Origin: a bacterium
GTDB lineage: Bacteria > Planctomycetota > J058 > JAJDCP01
Reading direction: 5' to 3'
Length of the DNA stretch: 27,777 nucleotides
Assembly (NCBI GenBank): GCA_030428695.1
Contig: JAUIEM010000085.1
Coordinates: 1-27,777 of the forward strand
Made by a program: the position numbers and the translations under genes. The notes beneath the pieces were generated by a model. The model was given only the letters and a program-made list of their open reading frames with translations. It did not search any database and was not told the DNA's origin. Positions within the stretch are counted from its first letter, which is position 1. Every line of letters starts with the position of its first letter. Below, one piece after another: positions 16,230 through 24,518 of the stretch.

Positions 16230-16859
16230 ATGGCCGACGAGACTCCGAAGACCGATGAGGTAGAGGCGGACGCCGCGAAGCTCGCCGCGGGGATCGAGGT
16301 GCAGAGCGGGCGGAAGACCCGCATCCAGCTCCAGCCCTCCGTGTTCACCAGCCTGCGCTGGGGTCAGAAGGAGTGCCGGGTCGGCGAGGAGGTCGAGCTC
16401 CGGGCCGAGCTCGCCCCCTCCGCGAGCGGCACCGTCCAGTTCACCATCTACGAGCACGACGCCGACGGCGAGCACGACGAGGTCGCGAAGGTCGAGGCCG
16501 CGGTCGAGGGCGGCAAGGCGACCGCGCGCTGGAAGGCGCTCTACGTCGACGACCGCGACGACGTCGAGTCGGACGAAGAGCTCGAGAAGCTCGGCTTCAC
16601 CTTCCCGGAGTTCATGTTCGAGGCGGTCCTCGGCGAGGCGAAGAAGCGCAGCGGAGAGGCCGAGGGCGAGCTGCTGCACATGACCGCGCTGCTCGACTTG
16701 CGCTTCCTGACCGCCGACGGCCAGCCGAGCCCCGACGCGCCCTTCGTGCTGACCCAGGCCGACGGAAAGGTCAGCGAGGGCACCGGCGACGGGGCGGGCA
16801 AGCACGAGCAGGACGGCGTCGTGCCCGGGCCGGTCTTCGTCGAGCTCGACATCTTCTGA
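16230..16859 (+). CDS. Ig-like domain protein resembling secretion-system accessory proteins
   Basis: A 209-residue acidic protein without a signal peptide or membrane helix. Residues 41-155 look like a beta-sandwich: LRWGQKECRVGEEVELRAEL, then GTVQFTIYEHDADGEHDEVA and VEGGKATARWKAL. This pattern of a conserved GEEV strand followed by an aspartate-rich hairpin recalls Ig-like domains that I associate with proteins near type VI secretion and PAAR/VgrG genes. The last 50 residues (PFVLTQADGKVSEGTGDGAG to VVPGPVFVELDIF) resemble the short beta domain often following it. The ATG at 16230 has AGAGGA upstream. The C2-domain gene starts 58 bases downstream, so the two are probably co-transcribed. 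The resemblance is from memory of patterns and not an alignment. Confidence 0.65.
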   Translation: MADETPKTDEVEADAAKLAAGIEVQSGRKTRIQLQPSVFTSLRWGQKECRVGEEVELRAELAPSASGTVQFTIYEHDADGEHDEVAKVEAAVEGGKATARWKALYVDDRDDVESDEELEKLGFTFPEFMFEAVLGEAKKRSGEAEGELLHMTALLDLRFLTADGQPSPDAPFVLTQADGKVSEGTGDGAGKHEQDGVVPGPVFVELDIF

Positions 16860-16917
16860 GAAACCGCGACCGCGACTCTCCATACCGCCCGCCAACGGGC
16901 GTCTTCCAGGGGTGACC

Positions 16918-19900
16918 ATGAAGCTGAAGAGGCTGCACGAGAAGACTCTGCACATGAGCCTGCTGCGCCACGCCGACGAGGGGTTGGCGGCGGTGGTCGG
17001 CGGGAGCGGCAAGATCGAGATCGGCTCCCTGCCCTACAACAAGGTCGAGCTCGACACCTCGCAAGAGTACGAGAAGCTCGAGCTGACCCCCGGGGCGCCC
17101 TGGAAGGACGGGCCCCTGAGCCTCGACGGCAAGTACTGGAAGTTCCGGATGTCGTCGAGCGGAGGGACCGTCCGCGTCGACGACCTGATCTTCAAGAAGG
17201 GCGTGCTCGACAAGGAGCTCGAGTACAAGCAGTGCCATCACAGCGAGATCGCGATCGACACGCTGATCTGGAAGGACTTCCGTCTGCAGCTCGTCGAGGG
17301 CGGGCCGCTGATCGACCTGCCGTTGACGGACGAGTTCGTGCTCGGCCACTACCAGCTCGCGCCACGTCCCGACAAGGCGGGCGGGGTCGGCCCCGCGGGC
17401 TACACCGCGACCTCGAAGGAGCACAAGCTGTGGCGCCTCGAGTTCATCTACGACGCCAGCGTCGAGGTCGTGTACGCCTGGGGCTTCGACAAGGGCAAGC
17501 CGGTCCCGCTCAAGCTCAAGCAGAAGGGCAAGGCCGACGGCACCAGCGTCGAGGTCGTCGTGCCCGACGACGCCTTCCTCGCCGTGGTCAGCCTCGCGAA
17601 CACCTGGCCCGCCGCGAAGGTCGAGCCCCTCGAGGCGCTGCTCGCCGGCAAGTTCTTCCCCCTCGTCCTCGGCAGGGCGCGGAAGGGCAAGACCTACCAC
17701 GACTTCCAGGCGAGCGTCGAGCTGATCCGGCCGCAGGTGTCGAGCATGAAGGGCGACTGGCTCGATCCGCAGAGCCTGATGTCCGGCGAGCTGTTCTCCG
17801 ACGTCAACCGCAAGACCTGGCACGGCTGGGCCGCCGCCCCGTTCTGGAGTGAGGTCTTCGCCTACGGGCTGGTCGAGCCGCCGCCGGAGAAGAAGTACCT
17901 GCTCGTCGATCGGGCGACCGGTGATCACGACAACCTCGAGGTCGCGGTCGAGCACAAGGTCGGCGGCGCGCTGTTGAACTTCGACTTCCTGGCCGACGGC
18001 GTGCAGCTGCTGCCGACGATCCCGACGCCGCTCAACCCGGTCGCCTTCAACCTCCCCCTCGTCGGCCCCCCGCTGCGTGTAGGATACGAGGTCGCGAAGA
18101 TCTCCAAGCTGGTCATCGATCTGTGGGACCGCTACCGTCCGCACACGGTCGAGAAGGTCTCGCGCCAGGCCGAGTTCGACAACTGGCACTTCGCGCCGAA
18201 GTACCTGTACGAGCGCTACGACTGGGAGGCCTTGCTGATCCAGGCCTACCTCAAGCTCAGCGGCAGCCCCTGGAACGTCGAGCGCGGCGCGGCGAAGTAC
18301 CTCGTGCCGATGGCGCCGCTGTGCCACTGCGACTGCCTGCACACCCACATCCGCTGGGGTTCCGAGCTGACCAGGAGCCCGGCCGCGCACATCCTCGGGG
18401 ACGCGCCGCACGTCTGGGGCTGGGGGGGCTGGGACAAGCCCAACTCGGTGCCCGGAGCCGTGCAGGCGCCGCCCAACCAGCGCGTGTGGCTGAGCTGCAA
18501 GGGGGGCAAGGCCGGCGACCGGGCGTTCACGAACGGCTTCAACTACTCGATCAGCGCCTCACCGGTCGACTCGAAGCACTGGCAGGTCGCCTTCCACCAC
18601 GGCACGGCGATCTCCCTGATCCTCAACCCCGAGGTGGTCGGCCGCGGCATCGACTTCGCGCGGATGATGCTGTTCGGCCAGACAGCGCCGGGCAGCGGCG
18701 GCTTCATGCCCGAGAAGCTGAAGCAGATCCTGCAGCCCGAAGGGAAGAACGCCCGCCAGGCCGTGGGCTTCAGCGTCGACCTGCTGATCCGCATGGCCCT
18801 GCACCTGGCGAAGGTCAACGTCGACCCCGCGACCACCACGGTCGAGGCGGCGCTGCGGGCCGTCGGCCTCGATGCCGTGGTCGCGAAGCTGATCGCCGCG
18901 GGCCTGAACAAGTTGATGCTCGTCACCCTCGACGGGCTCGCGGGCGCGTGGGTGGCGCTCGCGCAGGAGATCGACAGGCGGCTCGACATGATGGAGGAGA
19001 TGTTCAAGCAGCTCATCCTCTCCCTGGGCGAGGCGACCTGGGACGAGATGTACATCTTCAGCCGCTTGTACTTCATCCAGCGCTACAGCATCTCGACCGG
19101 CGAGGAGCGCCTCGCCTACCGCGGCGGTGCCCGGGGCCTGCGGCGGCTGTGCCTGGCGGGGCTCGACCCGACCCTGACGTTGAAGAGCGCCTCGTACACC
19201 GCCAGCGAGGCGTCGGTCAGCTTCTGGGACGAGAAGCTCAAGCTCGAGCGCGACTACGACCTGCAGGTCGTCGTGCGGGAGAGCGACCAGGTCGTGCTGC
19301 AGTCGGACGTCGTCTGGAACGACAACACCCCGTCCTGGACCGAGCAGACCGCGACGCCGTCCTCGGTGCTGCCCGGCGCGGTCGAGGTCGAGGTCTACGA
19401 CAAGCTCGGCGTCATCGGCTCCCGCTCCCTCGGCAAGGCGACCCTGACGCTGCCGGACAAGGCCGGGATGCACACCGGTCTGCAGGTCTCCTGCGGGCCG
19501 GGCACGGTCACCTTCGACTACGAGGTGCCCGCGTCCTGGGCCGCGCTCGAGAAGCTGCGCGGAGAGGAGCGCAAGGACCATTGGGAGAAGTACGTCAGCC
19601 GCGAGCTCAATCCCGGCACCCCGACCCGCTACCTGATGCTCGAGGGCGCGGTGATCAAGCGCAACGAGACCTGGGTGCCGGGCCTGAAGGTCGGCCCGCG
19701 GCCGGACCTGCTGGTCACGATCTATCTGCCCGAGAAGGAGGCTGACGGCACGGAGTACTGGAGCCTGAAATTCCGCAGCCGGGTCTACCAGGACAGCTTC
19801 ACCCCGGTCTGGCGGCAGCCGACCCCGATCCCCTGCATCGCCGGGCAGAGGGCGCAGATCGTGGTCTGGGACAAGGACTTCGGCGAGGACGACCACCTCG

Positions 19901-21087
19901 GGACGGTCCAGCTCACCGTCGATCCGAAGCAGCAGGAGCTCGTGCTGAAGGGCTTCGGGCTGATCGACTCGCTCAAATTCAGCCAGTGGGATGTCTGGGA
20001 GCGCATTCCGCCGCGGCCCGCGACGAAGACCACCCCGCTGTTCGAGTTCGACCCGCGGGAGTTCTACGAGCGGGTGCTGCCGACGGTCAACCCGGCCCGG
20101 CAGATGGAGCTCGCGGTGTGCTCGGCCTTCGACTCCCTGCACAAGAGCCGGCTCGAGGCCCGGGCACGGCTGCGGCACAAGCTCGAGGCCTGGCGGAAGA
20201 TCCTGCCGGAGGCGACGCACTCCCGGCTCTCGCGCGTGCTCGACAGCAACGTCCGCAGCGGCGCCTTCGGCGAGCTGATCTGGGGGGCGTTGCAGCGCGC
20301 CAACGATCCGGACGGCAGCGGGCGCGAGCGCCTGCTCCGGTTCATCGAGGCCCACGACGCCCTGGTCGGGGACATGCGCGGGAAGCACGAGGACCACGAC
20401 TTCTTCAACGACCTGCAGCGACGGGCCGACCAGACGGAGATGTCCTCGTACATCAAATTCTACAAGGACACGATCTGGACGTCGGACGACAACGAGGAGA
20501 ACTGGCTCGACTTCATCCGCGAGCGGGTGAAGGACGACTACGTCACCCTGGTGTGCAGCGCGCACTACGCCAACACCCTCAAGCAGACCAGCCAGAACAT
20601 CGACTGGAGCTACGTCAAGGCCGCGCTCAAGCAGCTCAAGGCGTCGAGGTTCGTCCGGAACAACGACTGGGGCCAGGTCAGCGGTATCAAGGACGTCTTC
20701 GTCACCGCCGGCGAGGCCCGCTTCCAGGCCCTCCACGCGCGCACCGAGGACCCCTCGGATCTGCTCGCCCTGCAGAAGCGCATCTACTGGCAGGTCCAGT
20801 GGTCGATGCGCGCCCTCGAGCACTACTACGCCTCGAGCGCCTGGCTCGACCAGGCGCCGGACCGCGAGGCGATGAAGAAGGTCTGCCAGGCGCACTACAG
20901 CGACCTCGAGAAGGTCTGGCAGGGGCGGGAGCTGCGCACGATGGACAGCGACAGCCCGAAGGACCTCGGCCGGCCGTGGTACAACAACGACGGCTTCATG
21001 GCCGAGATGGGCAAGAAGATGCTCGGGCTCGACTACGTCCAGACCACCCTCGAGCAGGAGGGCCTGGCCAACTCCTGGCCGGAGTGA
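16918..21087 (+). CDS. Giant protein of unknown family with two C2-like regions
   Basis: A 1389-residue protein, mostly beta-rich up to about 450 and helical in the last 350 residues, with no signal peptide. The ATG at 16918 has AGGGGTG five bases upstream; an in-frame GTG at 16912 is the alternative. Residues about 922-1003 match a C2 domain: PDLLVTIYLP, TPVW (962-965), then VVWDKDFGEDDHLGTVQL, whose D985, D987, D991 and D992 are where calcium ligands lie. Residues about 755-842 look like a second, more degenerate C2-like region (NDNTPSW, VEVYDKLGVIGSRSLGKATL). Residues 469-477 are CHCDCLHTH, a possible metal site. C2 domains usually bind calcium and phospholipid, so membrane contact is a fair inference. 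With the Ig-like partner it could be an effector or cargo protein. No toxin active site is recognised. Confidence 0.8.
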   Translation: MKLKRLHEKTLHMSLLRHADEGLAAVVGGSGKIEIGSLPYNKVELDTSQEYEKLELTPGAPWKDGPLSLDGKYWKFRMSSSGGTVRVDDLIFKKGVLDKELEYKQCHHSEIAIDTLIWKDFRLQLVEGGPLIDLPLTDEFVLGHYQLAPRPDKAGGVGPAGYTATSKEHKLWRLEFIYDASVEVVYAWGFDKGKPVPLKLKQKGKADGTSVEVVVPDDAFLAVVSLANTWPAAKVEPLEALLAGKFFPLVLGRARKGKTYHDFQASVELIRPQVSSMKGDWLDPQSLMSGELFSDVNRKTWHGWAAAPFWSEVFAYGLVEPPPEKKYLLVDRATGDHDNLEVAVEHKVGGALLNFDFLADGVQLLPTIPTPLNPVAFNLPLVGPPLRVGYEVAKISKLVIDLWDRYRPHTVEKVSRQAEFDNWHFAPKYLYERYDWEALLIQAYLKLSGSPWNVERGAAKYLVPMAPLCHCDCLHTHIRWGSELTRSPAAHILGDAPHVWGWGGWDKPNSVPGAVQAPPNQRVWLSCKGGKAGDRAFTNGFNYSISASPVDSKHWQVAFHHGTAISLILNPEVVGRGIDFARMMLFGQTAPGSGGFMPEKLKQILQPEGKNARQAVGFSVDLLIRMALHLAKVNVDPATTTVEAALRAVGLDAVVAKLIAAGLNKLMLVTLDGLAGAWVALAQEIDRRLDMMEEMFKQLILSLGEATWDEMYIFSRLYFIQRYSISTGEERLAYRGGARGLRRLCLAGLDPTLTLKSASYTASEASVSFWDEKLKLERDYDLQVVVRESDQVVLQSDVVWNDNTPSWTEQTATPSSVLPGAVEVEVYDKLGVIGSRSLGKATLTLPDKAGMHTGLQVSCGPGTVTFDYEVPASWAALEKLRGEERKDHWEKYVSRELNPGTPTRYLMLEGAVIKRNETWVPGLKVGPRPDLLVTIYLPEKEADGTEYWSLKFRSRVYQDSFTPVWRQPTPIPCIAGQRAQIVVWDKDFGEDDHLGTVQLTVDPKQQELVLKGFGLIDSLKFSQWDVWERIPPRPATKTTPLFEFDPREFYERVLPTVNPARQMELAVCSAFDSLHKSRLEARARLRHKLEAWRKILPEATHSRLSRVLDSNVRSGAFGELIWGALQRANDPDGSGRERLLRFIEAHDALVGDMRGKHEDHDFFNDLQRRADQTEMSSYIKFYKDTIWTSDDNEENWLDFIRERVKDDYVTLVCSAHYANTLKQTSQNIDWSYVKAALKQLKASRFVRNNDWGQVSGIKDVFVTAGEARFQALHARTEDPSDLLALQKRIYWQVQWSMRALEHYYASSAWLDQAPDREAMKKVCQAHYSDLEKVWQGRELRTMDSDSPKDLGRPWYNNDGFMAEMGKKMLGLDYVQTTLEQEGLANSWPE

Positions 21088-21093
21088 GGCCCC

Positions 21094-22509
21094 TCAGTCC
21101 TGCGCCGGGATCCGCAGCTTGCGCCGGCACTCCGGACAGACCGTGCGCTTGCCGGCGTGCTCGGGGCGGGCCGCGAGCTTGCGCCCGCAGGGGCAGTGGA
21201 AGATGCGCAGCTTGCGCGAGCGGCTGCGGGCCTGACGGCGCGGGATCTCGAGCTCGAGGCTGCAGTGCATCGCCTTGATGCGGTCGAGCCGCGCCCGCAG
21301 CGACTTCCCATTCGCGGTCAGCGGCAGGGCGTACCAGCCCGGCTCCCGGGCCGTCAGCCGGATCTTCCCCGCGCTCGCGACGAACATCAGCGGGCCGAGC
21401 TCGCGCAGCGGCCACTCGAGCACCGCGGGCGCCCAGCGCCGCTCGTCGAGGGCGAGCAGGTCGTCGAGGGCGAGCTCGTCGGTGAACAGCGGCTTCAGGG
21501 CCCTGTACATCACCTTGCGCAGGTTCTTGCCGGTGACCTTCTCCCGGCGGGTGCGGATCTTCAGGCGCACGTTGGCCGTGAGCCCGACCAGGCAGCAGGC
21601 GACCTCGATCTCCGCCTCGTCGAGGGCGCTGGTCTCGGGCGCCGCGCGTACGGCGGGGGGCGCGTTGAGGAAGCGGTCGGTCGCGCGCTTCGGGGCCGCG
21701 AGCGGGTTCGCCCGGGGCTTCCGCGGCGGCGGGGCGGCGGCCTTGAAGGTGCGGGCGAAGTCGCGCTGGGTGAAGCGGGGCAGCCCGCTGCCGAGCGGGA
21801 TCGGCCGCAGGTTGCCGGGCTCGCGCTCCTTGACCGCGGCGGGGGCGCCGACCAGCAGCAGGCCCTGGCTCGCGACCTCCTCGGCGGGCCGCTCTTCGGC
21901 AGGGAGCAGCTCGAGCCGCGGGCTGTAGAGGGCGCAGGTGTCCGGGTCGAAGTCGAGGTCGAGGGCTCCGAGCCGCTTCAGGGTGCCGAGGATGCGGCGC
22001 TTGACCTGGCCGACGGAGAGGCCGTCCAGGGCGGCGCGGCCGAGGCGGTGGGCCTTCTTGAGCAGGATCGCGAGGGAGATGCGCTGGGCGGCCGGCGCGA
22101 GCACCGCATCTTCGGGCAGGAAGCAGCCGCGCTCGCCGCACCAGCGCAGGCTGCCCGCCGCCGCGAGCCAGGCCGACCAGCGCGCGTGGCAGCGGTGGCC
22201 GAGGGTGTCCCACCAGTCCGGGTCGCCGCTGAAGCACTCGACCAGCTTCTCCTCGTGGCGCGTCAGCACGGCGAGCAGCACCCAGGCGGTCCAGGCCGAC
22301 CCGGGGTCGGCGAGGGCCTCGACCAGGGCGGGCAGCAGGGCGGGGCTCGCGTCCTCGACCAGGGCGCGGGCCGCGGCGTCGCCGACCACGACGAGGCGCC
22401 GCTCGAGGGTCTGGAAGCGGCTGTCCGGCGGGCGCAGGCTCGCGACCTCGACGCCGTCGGCGAGGACCGCGCCGAGCCGTTCCCGCAGCTCTTCCGGCAG
22501 CGCCGCCAT
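21094..22509 (-). CDS. Protein of unknown function with a C-terminal zinc ribbon
   Basis: A 471-residue protein. The C-terminus carries CPCG and CPEC pairs (Cys439, Cys441, Cys458, Cys461) within a short ribbon ending RKLRIPAQD, a tail commonly seen in Planctomycetota proteins. Residues about 1-160 are helical with several Trp and Cys residues. A basic, proline-rich linker lies around 250-290, and an alpha/beta region around 300-430 that I do not recognise. The ATG at 22509 overlaps the TGA of the upstream gene (TGATG); an in-frame GTG nine bases earlier is less likely. It converges on the C2-protein gene with six bases between the stops. Nucleic-acid or protein binding through the ribbon is possible, and nothing indicates an enzyme. 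Confidence 0.75.
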   Translation of the reverse strand: MAALPEELRERLGAVLADGVEVASLRPPDSRFQTLERRLVVVGDAAARALVEDASPALLPALVEALADPGSAWTAWVLLAVLTRHEEKLVECFSGDPDWWDTLGHRCHARWSAWLAAAGSLRWCGERGCFLPEDAVLAPAAQRISLAILLKKAHRLGRAALDGLSVGQVKRRILGTLKRLGALDLDFDPDTCALYSPRLELLPAEERPAEEVASQGLLLVGAPAAVKEREPGNLRPIPLGSGLPRFTQRDFARTFKAAAPPPRKPRANPLAAPKRATDRFLNAPPAVRAAPETSALDEAEIEVACCLVGLTANVRLKIRTRREKVTGKNLRKVMYRALKPLFTDELALDDLLALDERRWAPAVLEWPLRELGPLMFVASAGKIRLTAREPGWYALPLTANGKSLRARLDRIKAMHCSLELEIPRRQARSRSRKLRIFHCPCGRKLAARPEHAGKRTVCPECRRKLRIPAQD

Positions 22510-23027
22510 CAACCGCACAGCTCGTCGTAGGTGTCGCCGAGGTGCTGCGCGAGAGAGCCGCGCAGGCCGAAGCCCTGCTTGAGCACGGCGGCGCGCAGGT
22601 CCTCGAGGGTCGAGCGGCCGGCGGCGATGTCGTCGTTGTCGAAGACGTACTCGGGGACCGCGAAGGTGCCGGCGAAGGCCGCCTGGCCCATCGCGTCGGC
22701 GGAGGCCTCGTAGATGTCCGCGAGCCGCAGCCGCGCTTCCACCTCGAGGTCGGCGCAGGCCTCGAGCCAGCCGTCCCGGTCGAGGTCCCCGTCGAGCACC
22801 GCGCGCACGAGATCCCGCAGCCGCTCGTTGAGCTCGCGGTTGATGCGCTCCCGCCAGGCGCCGGTCACCCCGGCCATCCGCGGCACCTCGTCGCGGGGGA
22901 GGAAGAAGCCCGGGGCCGCGCTGTAGGCGACCGGCATCGCGAGCGGCCCGTCCTCGGCGTCGCCCGCCCGGCGCGTGACGAGGGCGAGGGGATCGGCGGG
23001 GGCGCTCTCGTAGGCTTCCTCTGCCAT
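22509..23027 (-). CDS. Small acidic protein of unknown function
   Basis: A 172-residue soluble protein, mostly helical from residue 55 on (WRERINRELNERLRDLVRAV), with an aspartate-rich turn DGDLDRDGW that looks a little like an EF-hand loop but does not complete the pattern. No known domain is recognised. The ATG at 23027 has GGAG about eight bases upstream. Its stop overlaps the start of the zinc-ribbon gene, so the two are translated together and probably work together. Upstream lies an intergenic region with an 18-base palindrome shared with the divergent DUF3592-type gene. Confidence 0.7.
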   Translation of the reverse strand: MAEEAYESAPADPLALVTRRAGDAEDGPLAMPVAYSAAPGFFLPRDEVPRMAGVTGAWRERINRELNERLRDLVRAVLDGDLDRDGWLEACADLEVEARLRLADIYEASADAMGQAAFAGTFAVPEYVFDNDDIAAGRSTLEDLRAAVLKQGFGLRGSLAQHLGDTYDELCG

Positions 23028-23079
23028 CGGTCGGCTCCGGTCGAAGTTTGCGCTGTGATACAGGGAACGACGAGCGCGG

Positions 23080-23097
23080 CGCAAGCGATCGCTTGCG
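23080..23097. promoter_or_regulatory. 18-base perfect palindrome between divergent genes (candidate operator)
   Basis: CGCAAGCGATCGCTTGCG reads identically on both strands. It is nearly concentric with a wider inverted pair, GGGAAC (23063-23068) and GTTCCC (23108-23113). On the minus strand its edge supplies TTGCGC, which lies 16 bases from TGTATC, a possible promoter for the 23027 gene. Palindromes overlapping a -35 element are typical repressor sites. A hairpin in a transcript is the alternative. Confidence 0.5.
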
Positions 23098-23168
23098 GAA
23101 AAACGCTGTTCCCGATCGCCCGGCGAGCGTCTCGGTCCCCGTGTAGACACCCTTCTGGAGGAACGTCC

Positions 23169-23714
23169 ATGCGCATCAAAGCCCTGATCGGCGGCCTGCT
23201 CTTCGCCCTCGGCCTCGGACTCCTGTTCGGCTCGTACCACTTCACCTGGAAGCTCGCGGACGACGTGTTCGACCGCTTCGAGACCTCCGGACACCGGGTC
23301 GAGGCGGTGGTCGAGAGCCTGAGCGAGAACGTGACGACCCGCACGAAGAAGGGCGTCCCCTTCTCGACCTCGAGCTACGAGCTGACCGTGCGCTTCGAGG
23401 ATCCGGTCTACGACTTCGAGAGCTGGGGCACGATCGAGCACTTCGTCAGCGGCAGCCAGTTCGCGCAGCTGACCGAGGGTGAGACGGTGGCGGTGCTGTA
23501 CGAGCCGGAGGGCGAGCCGGAGCTGATCCTCGCCGCCGCGCCCGAGGCGGGCTTCTTCGAGCTGCTCGGGATGCTCGCCAAGCTCGAGCTGAACGGCCAT
23601 CCGCACATCCTGCTGTGCCTGCTCGGCGGCCTGCTGCTCACGCCGATCGGGCTCGCCGTCGGCCTGGCGAAGGTCGAGCGGAAGTCGCAGCCGGAAGCCG
23701 TCACGGCGCGCTGA
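23169..23714 (+). CDS. DUF3592-type two-helix membrane protein
   Basis: A 181-residue protein with one N-terminal hydrophobic helix (about 5-26), an extracytoplasmic beta domain and a second helix (about 148-170). The segment EGETVAVLYEPEGEPELIL matches the usual DUF3592 pattern of a glycine turn, a V-x-V-x-Y strand and a proline. The function of DUF3592 proteins is unknown. The ATG at 23169 has GGAGGA upstream. It is divergent from the 23027 gene and convergent with a second DUF3592-type gene (23890-24384). Confidence 0.75.
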   Translation: MRIKALIGGLLFALGLGLLFGSYHFTWKLADDVFDRFETSGHRVEAVVESLSENVTTRTKKGVPFSTSSYELTVRFEDPVYDFESWGTIEHFVSGSQFAQLTEGETVAVLYEPEGEPELILAAAPEAGFFELLGMLAKLELNGHPHILLCLLGGLLLTPIGLAVGLAKVERKSQPEAVTAR

Positions 23715-23772
23715 GCTACAGCCCTCAGCGTGAGTCTGTCCCGCGAGAGGAGGTCCGTTCCCGAAGTGCGAC

Positions 23773-23793
23773 GGGAGGGCGTGAACCCCTCCC
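23773..23793. repeat. GC-rich hairpin downstream of the DUF3592-type gene
   Basis: GGGAGGG (23773-23779) and CCCTCCC (23787-23793) form a seven-base perfect stem with a seven-base loop. It lies 59 bases past the stop at 23714. There is no T-run, so a terminator role is only possible. Confidence 0.4.
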
Positions 23794-23831
23794 CTTCAGG
23801 CTTGTCCCACGACTGCTCGAAATGCATGTAG

Positions 23832-23852
23832 GGGCGGGGTCTACCCCCGCCC
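23832..23852. repeat. GC-rich hairpin, REP-like, between convergent genes
   Basis: GGGCGGGG (23832-23839) and CCCCGCCC (23845-23852) form an eight-base perfect stem around the loop TCTAC. It sits between two convergent genes, where a bidirectional terminator or a dispersed REP-type palindrome would be expected. The 175 bases from 23715 to 23889 hold no gene that I can see. Confidence 0.5.
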
Positions 23853-23889
23853 GTCGAACTGGACAGAACCTACGTGAGGTCAGCAGGAG

Positions 23890-24384
23890 CTACAGCCGGA
23901 CCGTGCGGGGCTTGGGCCGCTGCAGATGGTGGCGGGTGAACAGCCCGGCGAAGAAGCCGATCCCGCACGCGAAGCCTGCCAGCACGATCACCGAGAGCGG
24001 GAAGCCCAGCGCCCGGACGGTCTCCGCGTCGGAGTGCACATCGGGCTGGTAGCGCACGTCGACCTTCGCGCCCACACAATAGGCGGGCGGGTACTCGGCC
24101 AGGCCGGAGGTGAAGGTCACCTCGAAGCCGTCGTCGGCGGTGAAGCGCACGATCGGGGCGACCGTGTCCGGACCATTCGTCATGTAGTCCTCGAAGCCGA
24201 TCACCACCCCCTGGGCCGGGAGCGACCGCGACTCCCACAGGCGCAGGTTCGTCCATACCGAGATCGCGGCGCAGAGGAACCCCGCCGCGATGAGCCAGGT
24301 GACGATCACGACCACCCTCTCGGTCCCCGGGCTCAGCTCGATCTCCGCGCTCGAGCGGGTCCCGGACGTCCTGTCGTCGGCCAT
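23890..24384 (-). CDS. DUF3592-type two-helix membrane protein (second copy)
   Basis: A 164-residue protein with hydrophobic helices at about 24-44 and 132-152 flanking a beta domain. VGAKVDVRYQPDVHSDAE carries the DUF3592-like V-x-V-x-Y-x-P pattern. The ATG at 24384 is chosen because AGGAGG lies five bases upstream; the frame stays open upstream, but without membrane-protein character. An overlapping frame ending at 23870 is a shadow. It differs from the 23169 gene in sequence, so the duplication is old or the two arrived independently. The function is unknown. Confidence 0.75.
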   Translation of the reverse strand: MADDRTSGTRSSAEIELSPGTERVVVIVTWLIAAGFLCAAISVWTNLRLWESRSLPAQGVVIGFEDYMTNGPDTVAPIVRFTADDGFEVTFTSGLAEYPPAYCVGAKVDVRYQPDVHSDAETVRALGFPLSVIVLAGFACGIGFFAGLFTRHHLQRPKPRTVRL

Positions 24385-24402
24385 GCCATCCTCCTGTTTC
24401 GC

Positions 24403-24452
24403 GTGTCGACCGGCAGCTCTGCCACCCCGGGTTGGTGCAGACGGGTCGACAC
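24403..24452. promoter_or_regulatory. Nested inverted repeats between divergent genes
   Basis: GTGTCGACC (24403-24411) and GGTCGACAC (24444-24452) are perfect inverted copies 32 bases apart. Between them are GGCAG/CTGCC (24412-24423) and a CCCGGG core. The block lies between the DUF3592-type gene and the glycosidase gene, where divergent promoters would be. TACGAT at 24481-24486 is a possible -10 box for the glycosidase gene. The site could bind a dimeric regulator. Confidence 0.4.
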
Positions 24453-24518
24453 AGCGGTCGATGCTCCTGTCCGCGAAGGGTACGATCTGCGCTTCCCGCC
24501 CGCGAATGAGGTGCCACG

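Noticed and set aside
18559..20895. A 778-codon minus-strand frame opposite the C2-domain protein
   Set aside because: The plus-strand frame contains a recognisable C2 domain and a proper ribosome site; the antisense product shows only compositional bias.
22769..22800. DGDLDRDGW in the 172-residue protein as an EF-hand
   Set aside because: The twelve-residue calcium loop pattern is incomplete: the usual acidic residue at position 12 and the flanking helix pattern cannot be fitted.
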